The notes below the pieces were generated by a model, which did no database searches, was not told where the DNA came from, and saw only the letters and a list, made by a program, of their open reading frames with translations. 64,000 bases of DNA from Candidula unifasciata (lineage: Eukaryota > Mollusca > Gastropoda > Stylommatophora > Geomitridae): assembly GCA_905116865.2 (NCBI GenBank), contig CAJHNH020000497.1, positions 178,501 through 242,500 on the forward strand. Reading direction: 5' to 3'. Made by a program: the position numbers and the translations under genes. Shown here piece after piece: positions 55,258-64,000 of the stretch (position 1 is its first letter; each line of letters opens with the position of its first letter).

Positions 55258-55373
55258 CAGGATTTACCCAGTATAATGCCATCTTTTTCGTCATAAAACT
55301 GCTGATACCAGTGGTCGCTCAGACATTTCTCTTATTTCACGTTTTTTGGATTTGTCCCATTTCTTTAATGTAT

Positions 55374-55374
<1 letters not shown>

Positions 55375-55408
<34 letters not shown>

Positions 55409-55800
55409 AAACCACTGCTGCCGTTAGGTGCCGTGGGGAGAAATAATGTGCGATCCAATGCACGCTAGCGCGACTGGCTATTTTCATGCCGTGAAGACGT
55501 AGAGTGTCTTTAATGTTGTCAGTGCGTGTTTTCCATGGCCGTCCTCTTGTTCTTGAAGCTTATCTTCTGACATGTAGTGCGTGTGATGGTATTTGATCTT
55601 GCTGCATTCTAACGAGATGGCCAAACCACTTGATCTGCTGTTTCTCGATTAATCTAGTACAAGGTGTCGTTCCCACAATTTGCCTGATAGTTTCAATATT
55701 CACTCGATCTCGGATGGTTAGGTTGGCTTGCCTTTCTCAGGCATCTCATCTCGACGGTGGTGATTTTGCGTATCTGGGCTTTAGATAGTGTCCATTGTAT
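55375..55800 (-). mobile_element. LINE M (RTE-like) 3' end with (GAT)n tail
   Basis: The minus strand gives LSKAQIRKITTVEMRCLR, then NLTIRDRVNIETIRQIVGTT, KQQIKWFGHLVRMQQDQIPS and NIKDTLRLHGMKIA, then a (GAT)n tail seen as (ATC)n at 55377-55407. Related plus copy at 62868-63045. Confidence 0.8.
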
Positions 55801-55929
55801 ATATAGCTTAGTTTAAAACATAATTTTAAAGCCTAGGGTTAGGCACCAGAGAGGAAATCTAGGTCAAAATGTGGAGAGAATGCATCTTCCTTGTAGCAAC
55901 CAGGTCCTTCTGTATATAAATAGAGAAGG

Positions 55930-56235
55930 CCGTGGTAGCAACATACGGATGCGGCTATCACGCTGAATTAGCAACATACAGATGCGGCTATCTTGCTGAA
56001 TTAGCAACAGACAGATGCGGCTATCTAGCTAAATTAGCAACATACAGATACGACCTTCTTGCTGAATTAGCAACATACACATGCGGCTATCTCGCTGAAT
56101 TAGCGACATACGGATTCGGCTATCTCGATGAATTAGCAAAATACTGATGCGGCTATCTCGCTGAATAAGCAACATAAGATGCGACCTTCTTGCTGAATTA
56201 GCAACATGCAGATGCGGATTTCTCGCTGAACAATC
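55930..56235 (+). repeat. 33-bp tandem repeat, about nine units
   Basis: Unit TTAGCAACATACAGATGCGG followed by CTATCTCGCTGAA, 33 bp, with 10-20% divergence. Because 33 is divisible by three, one frame stays open for 71 codons (units like ELATYRCGYLA) before a stop at 56145. Flanks show no splice or start context. Confidence 0.9.
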
Positions 56236-56289
56236 TCCAAATATTTCAGTTTAAGAGAAAAAAAAAATCATTTCACCATGTCATCTTAC

Positions 56290-56700
56290 GTTTCAAGTTT
56301 AGCTGATCTGAGTCAAGAATTGACATCACAGCACTCGGGGCCTTCCCATGCGTGATCCGTCCTCATCAGCAGCCAGCGCAGATGGTACCGGTCAAATTCT
56401 GGTTATATGTCCGTCTTGTCTTTCCTCTGAGTGTAGTGAGCCGGCCAGACCCTCTGGTTACACCCAGGTGCCTCATTCTCTCCAGGCCATAATAATCTTG
56501 TTTCTCTACAAATTCCGTTGCTTGTCCCCAATGAGCATTGACCACATATGTCTTGTCGTGAATCAACTCACTACCCAGTGGTGCAGATCCAGCCATTTTG
56601 TCTGCCTGTTCATTACCCACTAAGCATTCCTGGAAAAAAAGATCCAAAGTATGCTCACTACCCGTGACCTTCCCAGTGAAGCTTGCCACTCTGCTCGAAA
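56290..56700 (-). mobile_element. RNase H-type LINE, RNase H C-terminus
   Basis: The minus strand reads ECLVGNEQADKMAGSAPLGS, ELIHDKTYVVNAHWG, YYGLERMRHLGVTRGSGRL and TGTICAGC. It matches the end of the copy at 7890-8210, including the WxCxxC-like terminal part. About 108 codons are open. Confidence 0.75.
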
Positions 56701-57364
56701 CATCCCTGTCTTCATCTTTCTCTTACGCTCTAAACAGGATTACATTAAAGTGATGCTCACAACAACAGAACTGTTCGAGTAGTGAAACTTAGCCTACCAG
56801 GGATCCTTAGAAATGGAAAGGCAGAACTTAGGAATGCTATAGGAAATCGTATCTAGCCCATTCTGTCTAGGAATTTTAAAACACCACAGGCACTCTTAAC
56901 AATCTATGAAGTTGAATTGGAGAGAAGACTTCCAAAATTACAGACAAGTCATGTTGTCTGTCGGGGAGAGGGGGTGGGCGGAGGGTGGTAATAATACAAA
57001 ACAAAACTGTCATTATATCATTCCATACTAGAAGCGAAAATCCCTAAGTACAATGAAAAATTTAAAAAAAAAGAGAGAGTTCGTTACGCGGGAACTAGAA
57101 ACAGAAATATTCTAGCCCAGACTTGAGATCTTTTGTTTACAGTCTAGGTAGCAGTAACAAGTAAACTAAGCACACTGACCACAAATCCTAATCTGAATTA
57201 AAACAACTGAAACTATGATTACCAGATTCACCATCTGTTTATTTCACTGAATATAAAACAATACTAAGCGCTGTTCACAAAAAATACATTAACAACAGCT
57301 AACCTGCCAAGCCCTTTACTAATAAAATGAAATATCACCGAGCGATGATACACACTGATATATC
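56701..57364. other. Unassigned
   Basis: No repeat match inside the window and no recognisable coding frame. Confidence 0.45.
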
Positions 57365-57965
57365 TCTTTAGTCGTTAGTAGTTCTTCGTTGCGGTTCCGG
57401 CATCACATCAGACGAGCTTGGCCCATAATTGCTCAACCGCCTATGCCAGTGATTCCAGTCACAAACTGAGTCAGGTACGCTGGATACTTCATATGTATGC
57501 CGTAATCATACAAAGTGTCCTCAATCACTAAAACACACACGATTTGATCCGGCAAACGATAAGGTGCATGAATCCTTATACATACTGTGAGAGCAGGTGT
57601 CATCGCTGAAAAACAACTTTATTCGTCGAATAGCTGGGCGATGAGTGGATTAAAACTATTCCTCACCATTCTCTACAGGTCCTCGGCCAAGTTGCAGCCA
57701 CGGCCAGCAAATAAATAGTAGTTATAGCACACGCATTGTCCGAGGAACACAGTGAAGAAAAATACATCACCCATCATTGCCATTATGTACGAATCTGGAA
57801 CTCAGTCAATAACCGATGGTCACAGCTCACAGTGCCGCCAGGAACACTAAACTCAGTAGCTCCGCTGCAAACCAGTCTCCCACAAACTTGCAACATCGAA
57901 ACTGGAAAAGAAACTGCGACAAGAACTGTCAACATAAGCCAAGTTCTCAATCGTCATCCATTCCA
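57365..57965 (-). repeat. Unclassified interspersed repeat R, copy 2 (inverted)
   Basis: Reverse complement of 3240-3842. On the plus strand it overlaps a 114-codon open frame (57736-58080) containing VPPGTLNSVAP, which is the part shared with copy 1; the frame continues past the shared region. No known domain. Confidence 0.65.
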
Positions 57966-58124
57966 AATCAATGTCAGAACCGAAGTCACTGATATATCTT
58001 TATACAGTTTAACTACCAAAGACAAATTCAGGGCTAACTATCGAAAACGTACCACAGTTATCGTCAACAAGCCAGACTAATCGTTCACCCCAACGCATTT
58101 GCTCGAACACGTGCTGCTGAGCAC

Positions 58125-58270
58125 ATGTACCGTGCATCAGCTGCTGGTTGAGCGAGGTCTCCTGCCTCTCGAGTGCCTGCGGGTTCATTCCGGAAGCCAA
58201 AGTGAGGGCTGTTTTTTTATGCACAGTGGCCAGGTATTTTTCACAAGTGAAATCAAACCAAATCAAGGTA
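58125..58270 (+). mobile_element. Possible tRNA-derived SINE head
   Basis: CTGGTTGAGCGAGGTCTCC (A-box-like) and TGCGGGTTCATTCCGG (B-box-like), followed by a T-run and GGCCAGGTATTTTTCACAAG. Only one copy seen. Confidence 0.4.
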
Positions 58271-58279
58271 TATGTCGTA

Positions 58280-59285
58280 CAAACTAAAATCCAGTTAAAA
58301 TCGTCGTAGCCCGCTTACAATTCTTGTTGATATATATTACAGAAGGTACATTTCAAGGCAAGGAATATACTCGAGTAAGATAGCAAACGACTGCATGAGC
58401 TTTTTCGGCGTGGCACATGATGACGATGATGATGATGATAATAGTCCCAGGCAGAAGCGACGCTAGTGGATTTTTTCCCTGAAGAGGGGACCTCGGGCAG
58501 AGTAGGTTTGGGAAACCCTGGCGAACAACGGTTTCATTTACAGTCTTATATTCCACTGTGGCCAGATTGGCCATAATTTTTTTTTCCTATTGATGTAAAC
58601 TAGAACGACCGGAGACCTGCCCTAATCCACTGTTCAGATGATAATTTATGCTTTCGCTGACATAATCTTCATGTGTCTGCTGCACGGCGATGTTATTTTG
58701 TAATTCAATGACGTTGCGTCTTATCGATGAATTGTTTATCCTTCACTGGCATACAATTATACAACGTTTACATGATGTTGGATATACTGACATAGATACG
58801 TACTGTTAGTTTACCTTGACATTCAGTTAGATCATACTGACATCTAGCTTGAACATTTTGACATCATAAGTTCATTCGCCCACTGTTACAACACAAAGAC
58901 ATACTGTTATATCTTTGTAATACTGTTTTTTTTTTTTTAATACTCTTTCTTCCCTAGAATTGTAGTGGCTTTCAACATTCAATATTCTACCTTTTGTTGT
59001 CCAAAACATAATAGCATTGAAGGCAATTTACTATTTTGTAAGAAAAATGAACTCCAAAACACTTCCACTAATAAGTGTGTGACTGGCTGCAATAAGCTTA
59101 TGGCAATAGAAATCATCCTGTGGATAGATAGGTCTAGAGAACTACAGGGAGAGATTAATCAGTACATACATGCGCATCATAAGTACAAAGGTTTGCATAA
59201 GAGGTGTTATTATATCTTGAGTCGGAATCATGATCAGAATCATGATATTCCGGATCTCTTTAAACATGTATATATACAGTCATGG
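58280..59285. other. Unassigned, with short (GAT)n and weak satellite-like stretch
   Basis: (GAT)n at 58418-58440. Around 58790-58925, motifs like ATACTGACAT recur loosely and resemble the 21-bp satellite at 61080-62265. The open frame at 58965-59309 is not recognisable. Confidence 0.4.
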
Positions 59286-59295
59286 CTGCTTTCTG

Positions 59296-59572
59296 ATAAA
59301 GTAAAGTAAAGGACCCTTTTCCACGCCTTTAGGCGTATAGGGCATATAGGGCTAGACCTATATTTTTATAGACCAATATGCACAAGATGGGTGATGTGGT
59401 CAGCATCACGCCGGCCGCCTTTACTTTCCCGGGACTGCATCCTGTACCCACTCAAGGCTGGCTCGACCTAGGAGCCATGGTCTTTTTTTTTTAAGTCTGG
59501 CTCCGCCAGGGAGCGAACCCATAACCTTCCGATCCGCAGCGAGCGTCTAGACGCTCGGCCACGGCGACTCCC
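59296..59572 (-). mobile_element. SINE A, full-length with target duplication
   Basis: Minus-strand head GGAGTCGCCGTGGCCGAGCG, B box GGGTTCGCTCCC, body and (TTTAC)n tail as in 35033-35299. CTGCTTTCTG (59286-59295) and CTGTTTTCTG (59573-59582) differ at one of ten bases. Confidence 0.9.
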
Positions 59573-59722
59573 CTGTTTTCTGGAGGTACCGGTATTATTG
59601 ATTTTTTTTAGGCATAATTTTTTTCCCAGCTCTTTTGTCTTAATTATTTGAGTTCAGTCGACGATTCATTCATTACTAGTAACTCCCCGTACTTTTAAGG
59701 ACGACATTTTTCGTTCTTTGAA

Positions 59723-59885
59723 GCCCTACTCTGGCTCTTGCCAGGGGCCGCAATATAGCCTGGCCATAAATATGACCTAAAGGCTGAACGAGGTTTCTGG
59801 GACCTCTTCACGGTGAACCTCGCCCACATGGTGGCACTTTGTGTCATCGGGTGTTTATCGCTTGTGTGATGTCCTGGTGGAGTAG
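59723..59885 (+). repeat. Repeat H, copy 3
   Basis: CTCTGGCTCTTGCCAGGGGC, GAGGTTTCTGGGACCTCTTC, TGGTGGCACTTTGTGTCATC and GTTTATCGCTTGTGTGATGT, then CCTGGTGGAGTAGAAAG. Class unknown. Confidence 0.7.
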
Positions 59886-59904
59886 AAAGTCAGTCAGTCG
59901 GACA

Positions 59905-60190
59905 TATCAACATAATGGCACACAGGTGTAAACACATAAGGGCTACGTTCTACTTCTATCCCAAGCGTGAGTCTGAAATCCTCAAAGCAGTGCACGAACT
60001 CCCTTACACCGCCGAGGATCCTGAAATACTTTGGGTAGATTTTAACCCCAAAGTTTGCCTGGGCAGCGCCGTTAAGCTACTCTTTTCAATTTCCCAGAGA
60101 TCAGGGGAGATTACTAGTAGTCCACGTGAACAAATTGCAGCCTTCATAGGGGTTTGGAGCCGGGACCTTCAGCACTTGAAGCAGATGCCA
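59905..60190 (-). mobile_element. SINE B, antisense copy
   Basis: The complement of the SINE B body: ATAATGGCACACAGG, CCGCCGAGGATCCTGAAATA, TTTGCCTGGGCAGCGCC, then CAGAGATCAGGGGAGATTAC and the head complement GGAGCCGGGACCTTCAGCAC. Confidence 0.8.
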
Positions 60191-60205
60191 TACCTCAAGA
60201 TCATA

Positions 60206-60347
60206 CCCCCCCCCCCCCCCCCCCCCCCCCCCCCATCCCCAACCCTCCAGCCCTTCTGTACTTGACACTTCGTAATGAGTAACGGAATTTTTTTTGTCTA
60301 GAAAAAAAAAGTATAGGATAGATTACCACCCCCCCCCCCCCCCCCCC
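60206..60347 (+). repeat. Two poly(C) runs
   Basis: C28 at about 60207-60234 and C17 at 60331-60347, separated by about 95 bp. Confidence 0.9.
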
Positions 60348-60555
60348 AACTTCAAATTTTTGTTTTTTTTATTACGATTACATTTTTTTGAATGTACTCT
60401 TAAACGTGTTAGACATATTAAACAATCGATACTACAATAAAATTGGCTACAAATAATTGCATAATCTTTTGAATATTAATTAATCAAGCACAATTAAAAA
60501 AAAAAAAAGCATTGATATCCCCATTTAAAAAATAAAAGGTCGCTTTACACCCTCC

Positions 60556-60822
60556 AGTGGCGAATCGGATATTAGTAGGCCCTCAGGTATCAATGGCGCA
60601 TCGGGTATCAATGGTGCATCAGGTATCAGTGGCGCATCGGGTGTCAGTGGCGCATTGGGTCTCAATGGTGCATCGGGTAACAATGGTGCATCGGATATGA
60701 ATGGTGCATCGGGTATCAGTGGCGCATCGGGTATCAGTGGCGCATCGGGTATCAGTGGCGCATCGGGTATCAGTGGCGCATCGGGTATCAGTGGCGCATC
60801 GGGTATCAGTGACGCATCGGGC
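60556..60822 (+). repeat. 18-bp tandem repeat, about 15 units
   Basis: Unit GGTATCAGTGGCGCATCG. The left half is diverged (AAC, AAT and GTC variants), while the right six units are nearly identical. The plus frame gives GISGAS hexapeptides, the minus frame CATDTR. No start, splice or promoter context. Confidence 0.93.
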
Positions 60823-60829
60823 TATAGGT

Positions 60830-61010
60830 GAGTCTAGACTCATATTTTCATAGAACTCGGTGGGTGATGTGGCTTTTACTTCCCATGATTTTACCAAGTA
60901 CCCATTCATTTAAGACTAGGTCGACCTAGGAGCCAAGCTAATGCTTGAACAAATTCCGCTACCATGCAGATTTGAACCTACGACTGTCGGATCCACAGGC
61001 GAGCGAGAAA
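60830..61010 (-). mobile_element. SINE A-like, diverged
   Basis: The complement of GTGGGTGATGTGGC, ACCCATTCATTTAAGACTAG and GTCGACCTAGGAGCCAAGC, then the head with B-box complement GATTTGAACC and TCGGATCCACAGGCGAGCG. Confidence 0.65.
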
Positions 61011-61079
61011 TCAAATAGTGACAAAGAAATCATAACTTCTTTATTTTCTAATTTTAACCCAGATGGATATCATTGCTAC

Positions 61080-61500
61080 TAGTACAGTTGTCCCGTACTA
61101 AAATGTTTTTAGACCATCCTAACATATGATAGACCATAACAGAATGTTGCTAGATTAAACTGGTACTGTTGTACTGTACTAATACATTCTAGTTTATACT
61201 AGCATCTTGATATGCCATGCTGCTATATTTTAAAACTATACTTACATATTATTGGATCATACTAACATATTGGTAAACTATAATGGCATAGTAATATATT
61301 ATACTGGCACATGGTTTAAACTTTAAAATAGTATAATATACTGACCAATTGTGAGACTGCTCTAACATATTGTTTAACCATATTGGCATTATGTTAAACT
61401 ATGCTGACAAATTGTTAGATAACGCTGCCATACTGTTAAGCTGTAATGACCTAATATTAGATCAAGATTTAGTTTTAGAACATACTGCACAAATGCGGTT
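61080..61500 (+). repeat. Degenerate 21-bp satellite, left part
   Basis: Roughly 20 units around AACTATACTGACATATTGTT plus one base, with strong divergence. Examples: ATATTGGCATTATGTTAAAC, ATGCTGACAAATTGTTAGAT, ACGCTGCCATACTGTTAAGC. Confidence 0.75.
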
Positions 61501-61938
61501 AGAAATGTTGGTGCAAGAGTGTACATAGAATTCCCATATGGTACTAGGGATAAGTCCAGTGGGCCAACCGCGAAGTACTGCCATAACTAGCTACAACACA
61601 AGCGCCTATTCTCTTATGGACAGATCAGAACACGTAATTATCCTTCGCCTCAGAAAAGGGCATAACTAATTTACGCAACCACATGTACACACAGTTTAAG
61701 ATAGGCGTATCAGCCACGTGCACTTGTGGAAAGGCGCCACAGACAGCAGAACGTGTACTTCAAGACTGCACTGAATTTTAGGTAAACCTTTTGACCAGAA
61801 AAAACAACAGTGGAGCGTAAACTCTACGGATCACTTGATGAACTTAGAACGACAGTAAAATTATACGAGAGACAAAATTGCTGATATAGACAACTTGTTT
61901 TAGGCGAACGAACGACGAAGCAGAAGAAGAAGAACATA
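61500..61938 (+). mobile_element. LINE G 3' end with (GAA)n tail, inserted in satellite
   Basis: The plus strand contains MDRSEHVIILRLRKGHN, then in shifted frames the CxCGKAPQTAERVLQDC-like region, and ends GGCGAACGAACGACGAAGCA then GAAGAAGAAG. Colinear with 1711-2045. The satellite continues on the other side. Confidence 0.8.
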
Positions 61939-61939
61939 A

Positions 61940-62265
61940 AGTTGACATGCTATTACTATACTATTATAACATTACATTATGTTAACATATGTTTGGACTG
62001 TACTGACATAATGACAGACTATACTTATGTATTATTAAACTATACTGACAATAGTTAGACCGCGTTAAATTGGTGTTTAACTATACTGACATATTGTTAA
62101 ACCAAGTTAACATACTGTTTAACTGTGGTGGCATAATATTATATTAGGTTAACACATTGTTAATTATAGTGAAATAGTGCTAGACTAGTTTAATTTACTG
62201 TTAAACTATCCTGGCATAATGTTAGACTATAGTCACAACTTGTGCTTTACTAACATAAGTAAGCT
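61940..62265 (+). repeat. Degenerate 21-bp satellite, right part
   Basis: About 15 units continuing the period of 61080-61500: AACTATACTGACATATTGTT, AACCAAGTTAACATACTGTT, AACTGTGGTGGCATAATATT. Confidence 0.75.
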
Positions 62266-62335
62266 CTTCAGAAAGGTGCATGTTAGAAAATCCCACACAC
62301 ATAATTCCACATTTATAATTCTTTTATGGAAGTCG

Positions 62336-62590
62336 CCTTGGCGTACCGGCTAGAAGCTCGCCTCTGCATCAGAAGGCCGTTGGTTCGCTCCCTGGCAGAG
62401 CGGACTTTTTTTCAGAAATGACCATGGCTCCTAGGTCGACCCAGCCTTAAGTGGATACCAGGGGCAGTCCTGGAAAGTAAAGGCGGCCGGTGGGATGCTC
62501 ACCACATCACCTATCTTGTACCCTTGGTTTATATAATATAGGTCTAGCCCTATACACCCAATAGCCGTGAAAAGGGGTCCTCTACATTAT
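62336..62590 (+). mobile_element. SINE A, full-length, diverged
   Basis: Head GTCGCCTTGGCGTACCGGCT, B box TGGTTCGCTCCC, T-run, body GGTCGACCCAGCCTTAAGTG and AGTAAAGGCGGCCGG, tail GGGGTCCTCTACATT. Confidence 0.8.
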
Positions 62591-62696
62591 TTATTATTAT
62601 GTTATGGTTGTTAAACATACAGTGATATCTCGATATTTCCCAAATCCCTTCCAGATCCTTTTACGAATACCAAACAGGACTTATCACCAAACAAAT

Positions 62697-62806
62697 CCCC
62701 CCCCCCCCTTTTTTTTACCAAAGAAAAAGGAAGAAAAATAACGGAGGGAGACTGATTTATCCATTAAGATAAACCCCCACCTCCTCCAACCCCCCCCCCC
62801 CCCCCC
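62697..62806 (+). repeat. Poly(C) runs
   Basis: C11 at about 62698-62708 followed by T8, and C17 at about 62790-62806. Confidence 0.85.
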
Positions 62807-62867
62807 GAATTGTTATCAGCACTTTATACATTGCATCAAATACTATCATAAGTCCTTCATCTCAGAA

Positions 62868-63045
62868 GATCTGCTGCAAGAATAAGAGGACGCTCTCGAC
62901 AAATTTGGATCGACATAAAAGACATTTTGCGCCTTCACGGCATAACAATAGCAAGTGCCAACCAGCGTGCACTGGATTTAAAATTATCCCTACCCACGGC
63001 GCTTAACGTCAGAAGTGGTTTATGGTGATGATGATGATGATACAC
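62868..63045 (+). mobile_element. LINE M (RTE-like) 3' end with (GAT)n tail
   Basis: RGRSRQIWIDIKDILRLHGI, TIASANQRALDLKLSLP, then a (GATGAT) tail at 63027-63041. Related to 55375-55800 (IKDTLRLHG). Confidence 0.7.
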
Positions 63046-63099
63046 TGAGGGGGTTATTAAATAACTTAAACACTGCTTAATACTAAATATAATTACTAA

Positions 63100-63378
63100 A
63101 CAAGCTCCATTGGACCAAAAGGTAAAGAAAAGACGCTGACGCTGGATAGGACACACATTGAGAAAGCCGGAGAACATAAAACTAGAAAGTATTTGCACTG
63201 GAACCCACAGGGGCACAGGAATAAAGGAAGGCCAAAAAACACATGGAGAAGGAAGGCGGAGAATGAAGTTAGAACATGAGGAGAACTGCATGCCATAGCA
63301 AAAGATAGAAAGACTTGAAGTGAGTTGGTTGAGGGCCTATGCTTCATTGGGGGCTAGAAAGGTAGAAGAAGAGTAATA
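63100..63378 (+). mobile_element. LINE N 3' end
   Basis: VKKRRWRWIGHTLRKPENIK, then ESICTGTHRGTG, an analogue of the widespread 'RRWGWIGHTLRK....TWNPQGKRKRGRP' end of RTE-like proteins, and a final GLCS-like ASLGARKVEEE ending in GAAGAAGAGT. Frameshifts present. Confidence 0.65.
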
Positions 63379-63655
63379 AAATACCAAAAGAGTCGAATGC
63401 CTAGTAACGTGGCACTGAGAAGGGAGGAGAAGATATCATTGTTTGGAGTCCACTTGAAAAAAAAAAAAAAAAAACTTAAGGAATCTAGATTTCTGGTAAT
63501 ATTTCTTTCTATTTTCTGTCCATTTTCCCTACTTGGACCTGCTGGAGACTCGTAAGCTAACAACAAAAAAAAAAAAAAGGTATCCGAAGGAAAAAAATAT
63601 GTTCGCGTCCAAGAAGTACGTAATCCAATTTGGATATATTAAAAAGCGGACGTTT
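63379..63655. other. Unassigned with A-runs
   Basis: A17 at about 63458-63474 and A14 at about 63565-63578. Nothing else recognised. Confidence 0.45.
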
Positions 63656-63659
63656 GAAC

Positions 63660-64000
63660 AACGGATCAACATCATGGCACACGGTAGCAACCCATAAGTG
63701 CTCCTTTCTTCTTCTAATTCAAGTCTGAAGCCAAAGAAGCCCAGCACAGTGCACAGGATCTGTAGCACCGGCGAGGATCCTAAAATACTTTGGGTACATT
63801 TTAAACTCCAAATTTTGCCCGGGCAGCGCCTTTAGGCTACTCTTTTCAATATCCAACTGCCAAGGGATTTTTTTACGTGCGCAACAATGCACACGGGCGT
63901 CTGATCTCACCACCCAGAGACCAGGGGGAATTACTAGTAGTCCAAGTCCAGGTGAAACAAATCACAGCCCTTACCGCATCCCTGGACGTACATTGTGATA
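63660..64000 (-). mobile_element. SINE B, antisense copy, runs off the window
   Basis: The complement of the SINE B body and part of the head: CATCATGGCACACGGTAGCA, CCGGCGAGGATCCTAAAATA, TTTGCCCGGGCAGCGCC, GAGACCAGGGGGAATTACTA. It includes ATTTTTTTACGTGCGCAACA, which is missing from the copy at 59905. Confidence 0.8.

Noticed and set aside
55930..56235. CRISPR array
   Set aside because: Units are head-to-tail without unique spacers, and the context is animal DNA. Same for the 18-bp and 21-bp repeats.
57736..58080. 114-codon open frame as a gene
   Set aside because: Its first part is within repeat R, present also at 3240-3842; probably an element remnant.

Overview
The window is AT-rich, intron-dense animal DNA with one recognisable host gene. 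Ten plus-strand coding exons between 1386 and 23286 splice in frame into the 3' half of a TIAM/still life-type Rac guanine nucleotide exchange factor: second half of the PDZ domain, linker, complete DH domain, complete PH domain, and a Ser/Asn-rich tail ending in a stop. The upstream exons (N-terminal PH, coiled coil, Ras-binding domain, first half of PDZ) lie before base 1. The organism is an invertebrate. I infer a lophotrochozoan, most likely a gastropod mollusc, from the exon similarity, the (TTTAC)n-tailed tRNA-derived SINEs and the mixture of RNase H-bearing and RTE-like LINEs. The species cannot be read from the sequence.

Layout: 1-23286 is the TIAM gene, with introns packed with repeats. 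They include a fragmentary RNase H-type LINE (5811-8250), an RTE-like LINE (9430-10205), several SINE copies, TTAA-flanked MITEs, a 167-bp poly(C) tract, and at 4060-4666 a TIR transposon with an internal telomere-like GGGTTAGGG-type array that interrupts a LINE. From 23287 to 64000 I see no further host gene. This part is interspersed repeats, tandem repeats and unassigned AT-rich sequence. It holds an almost open RTE-like reverse transcriptase (48187-49828, minus), facing or overlapping remnants of RNase H LINEs (49829-52340), two hAT-like MITEs, a second TIR element (about 43622-44362), a three-phase tetranucleotide array (53270-54045), and 33-bp, 18-bp and 21-bp tandem repeats.

Organising principle: the mobile elements fall into groups sharing 3' tails. 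(GAA)n tails mark repeat F, LINE G and the near-open RTE-like element. (TTTAC)n-type tails mark SINEs A, A' and E and LINE O. (GAT)n tails mark LINEs L and M. This suggests LINE-SINE partnerships and explains several microsatellites as grown element tails. Repeat family letters (A, A', B, C, D, E, F, G, H, K, L, M, N, O, P, R) are my own labels, assigned by comparing copies inside this window.
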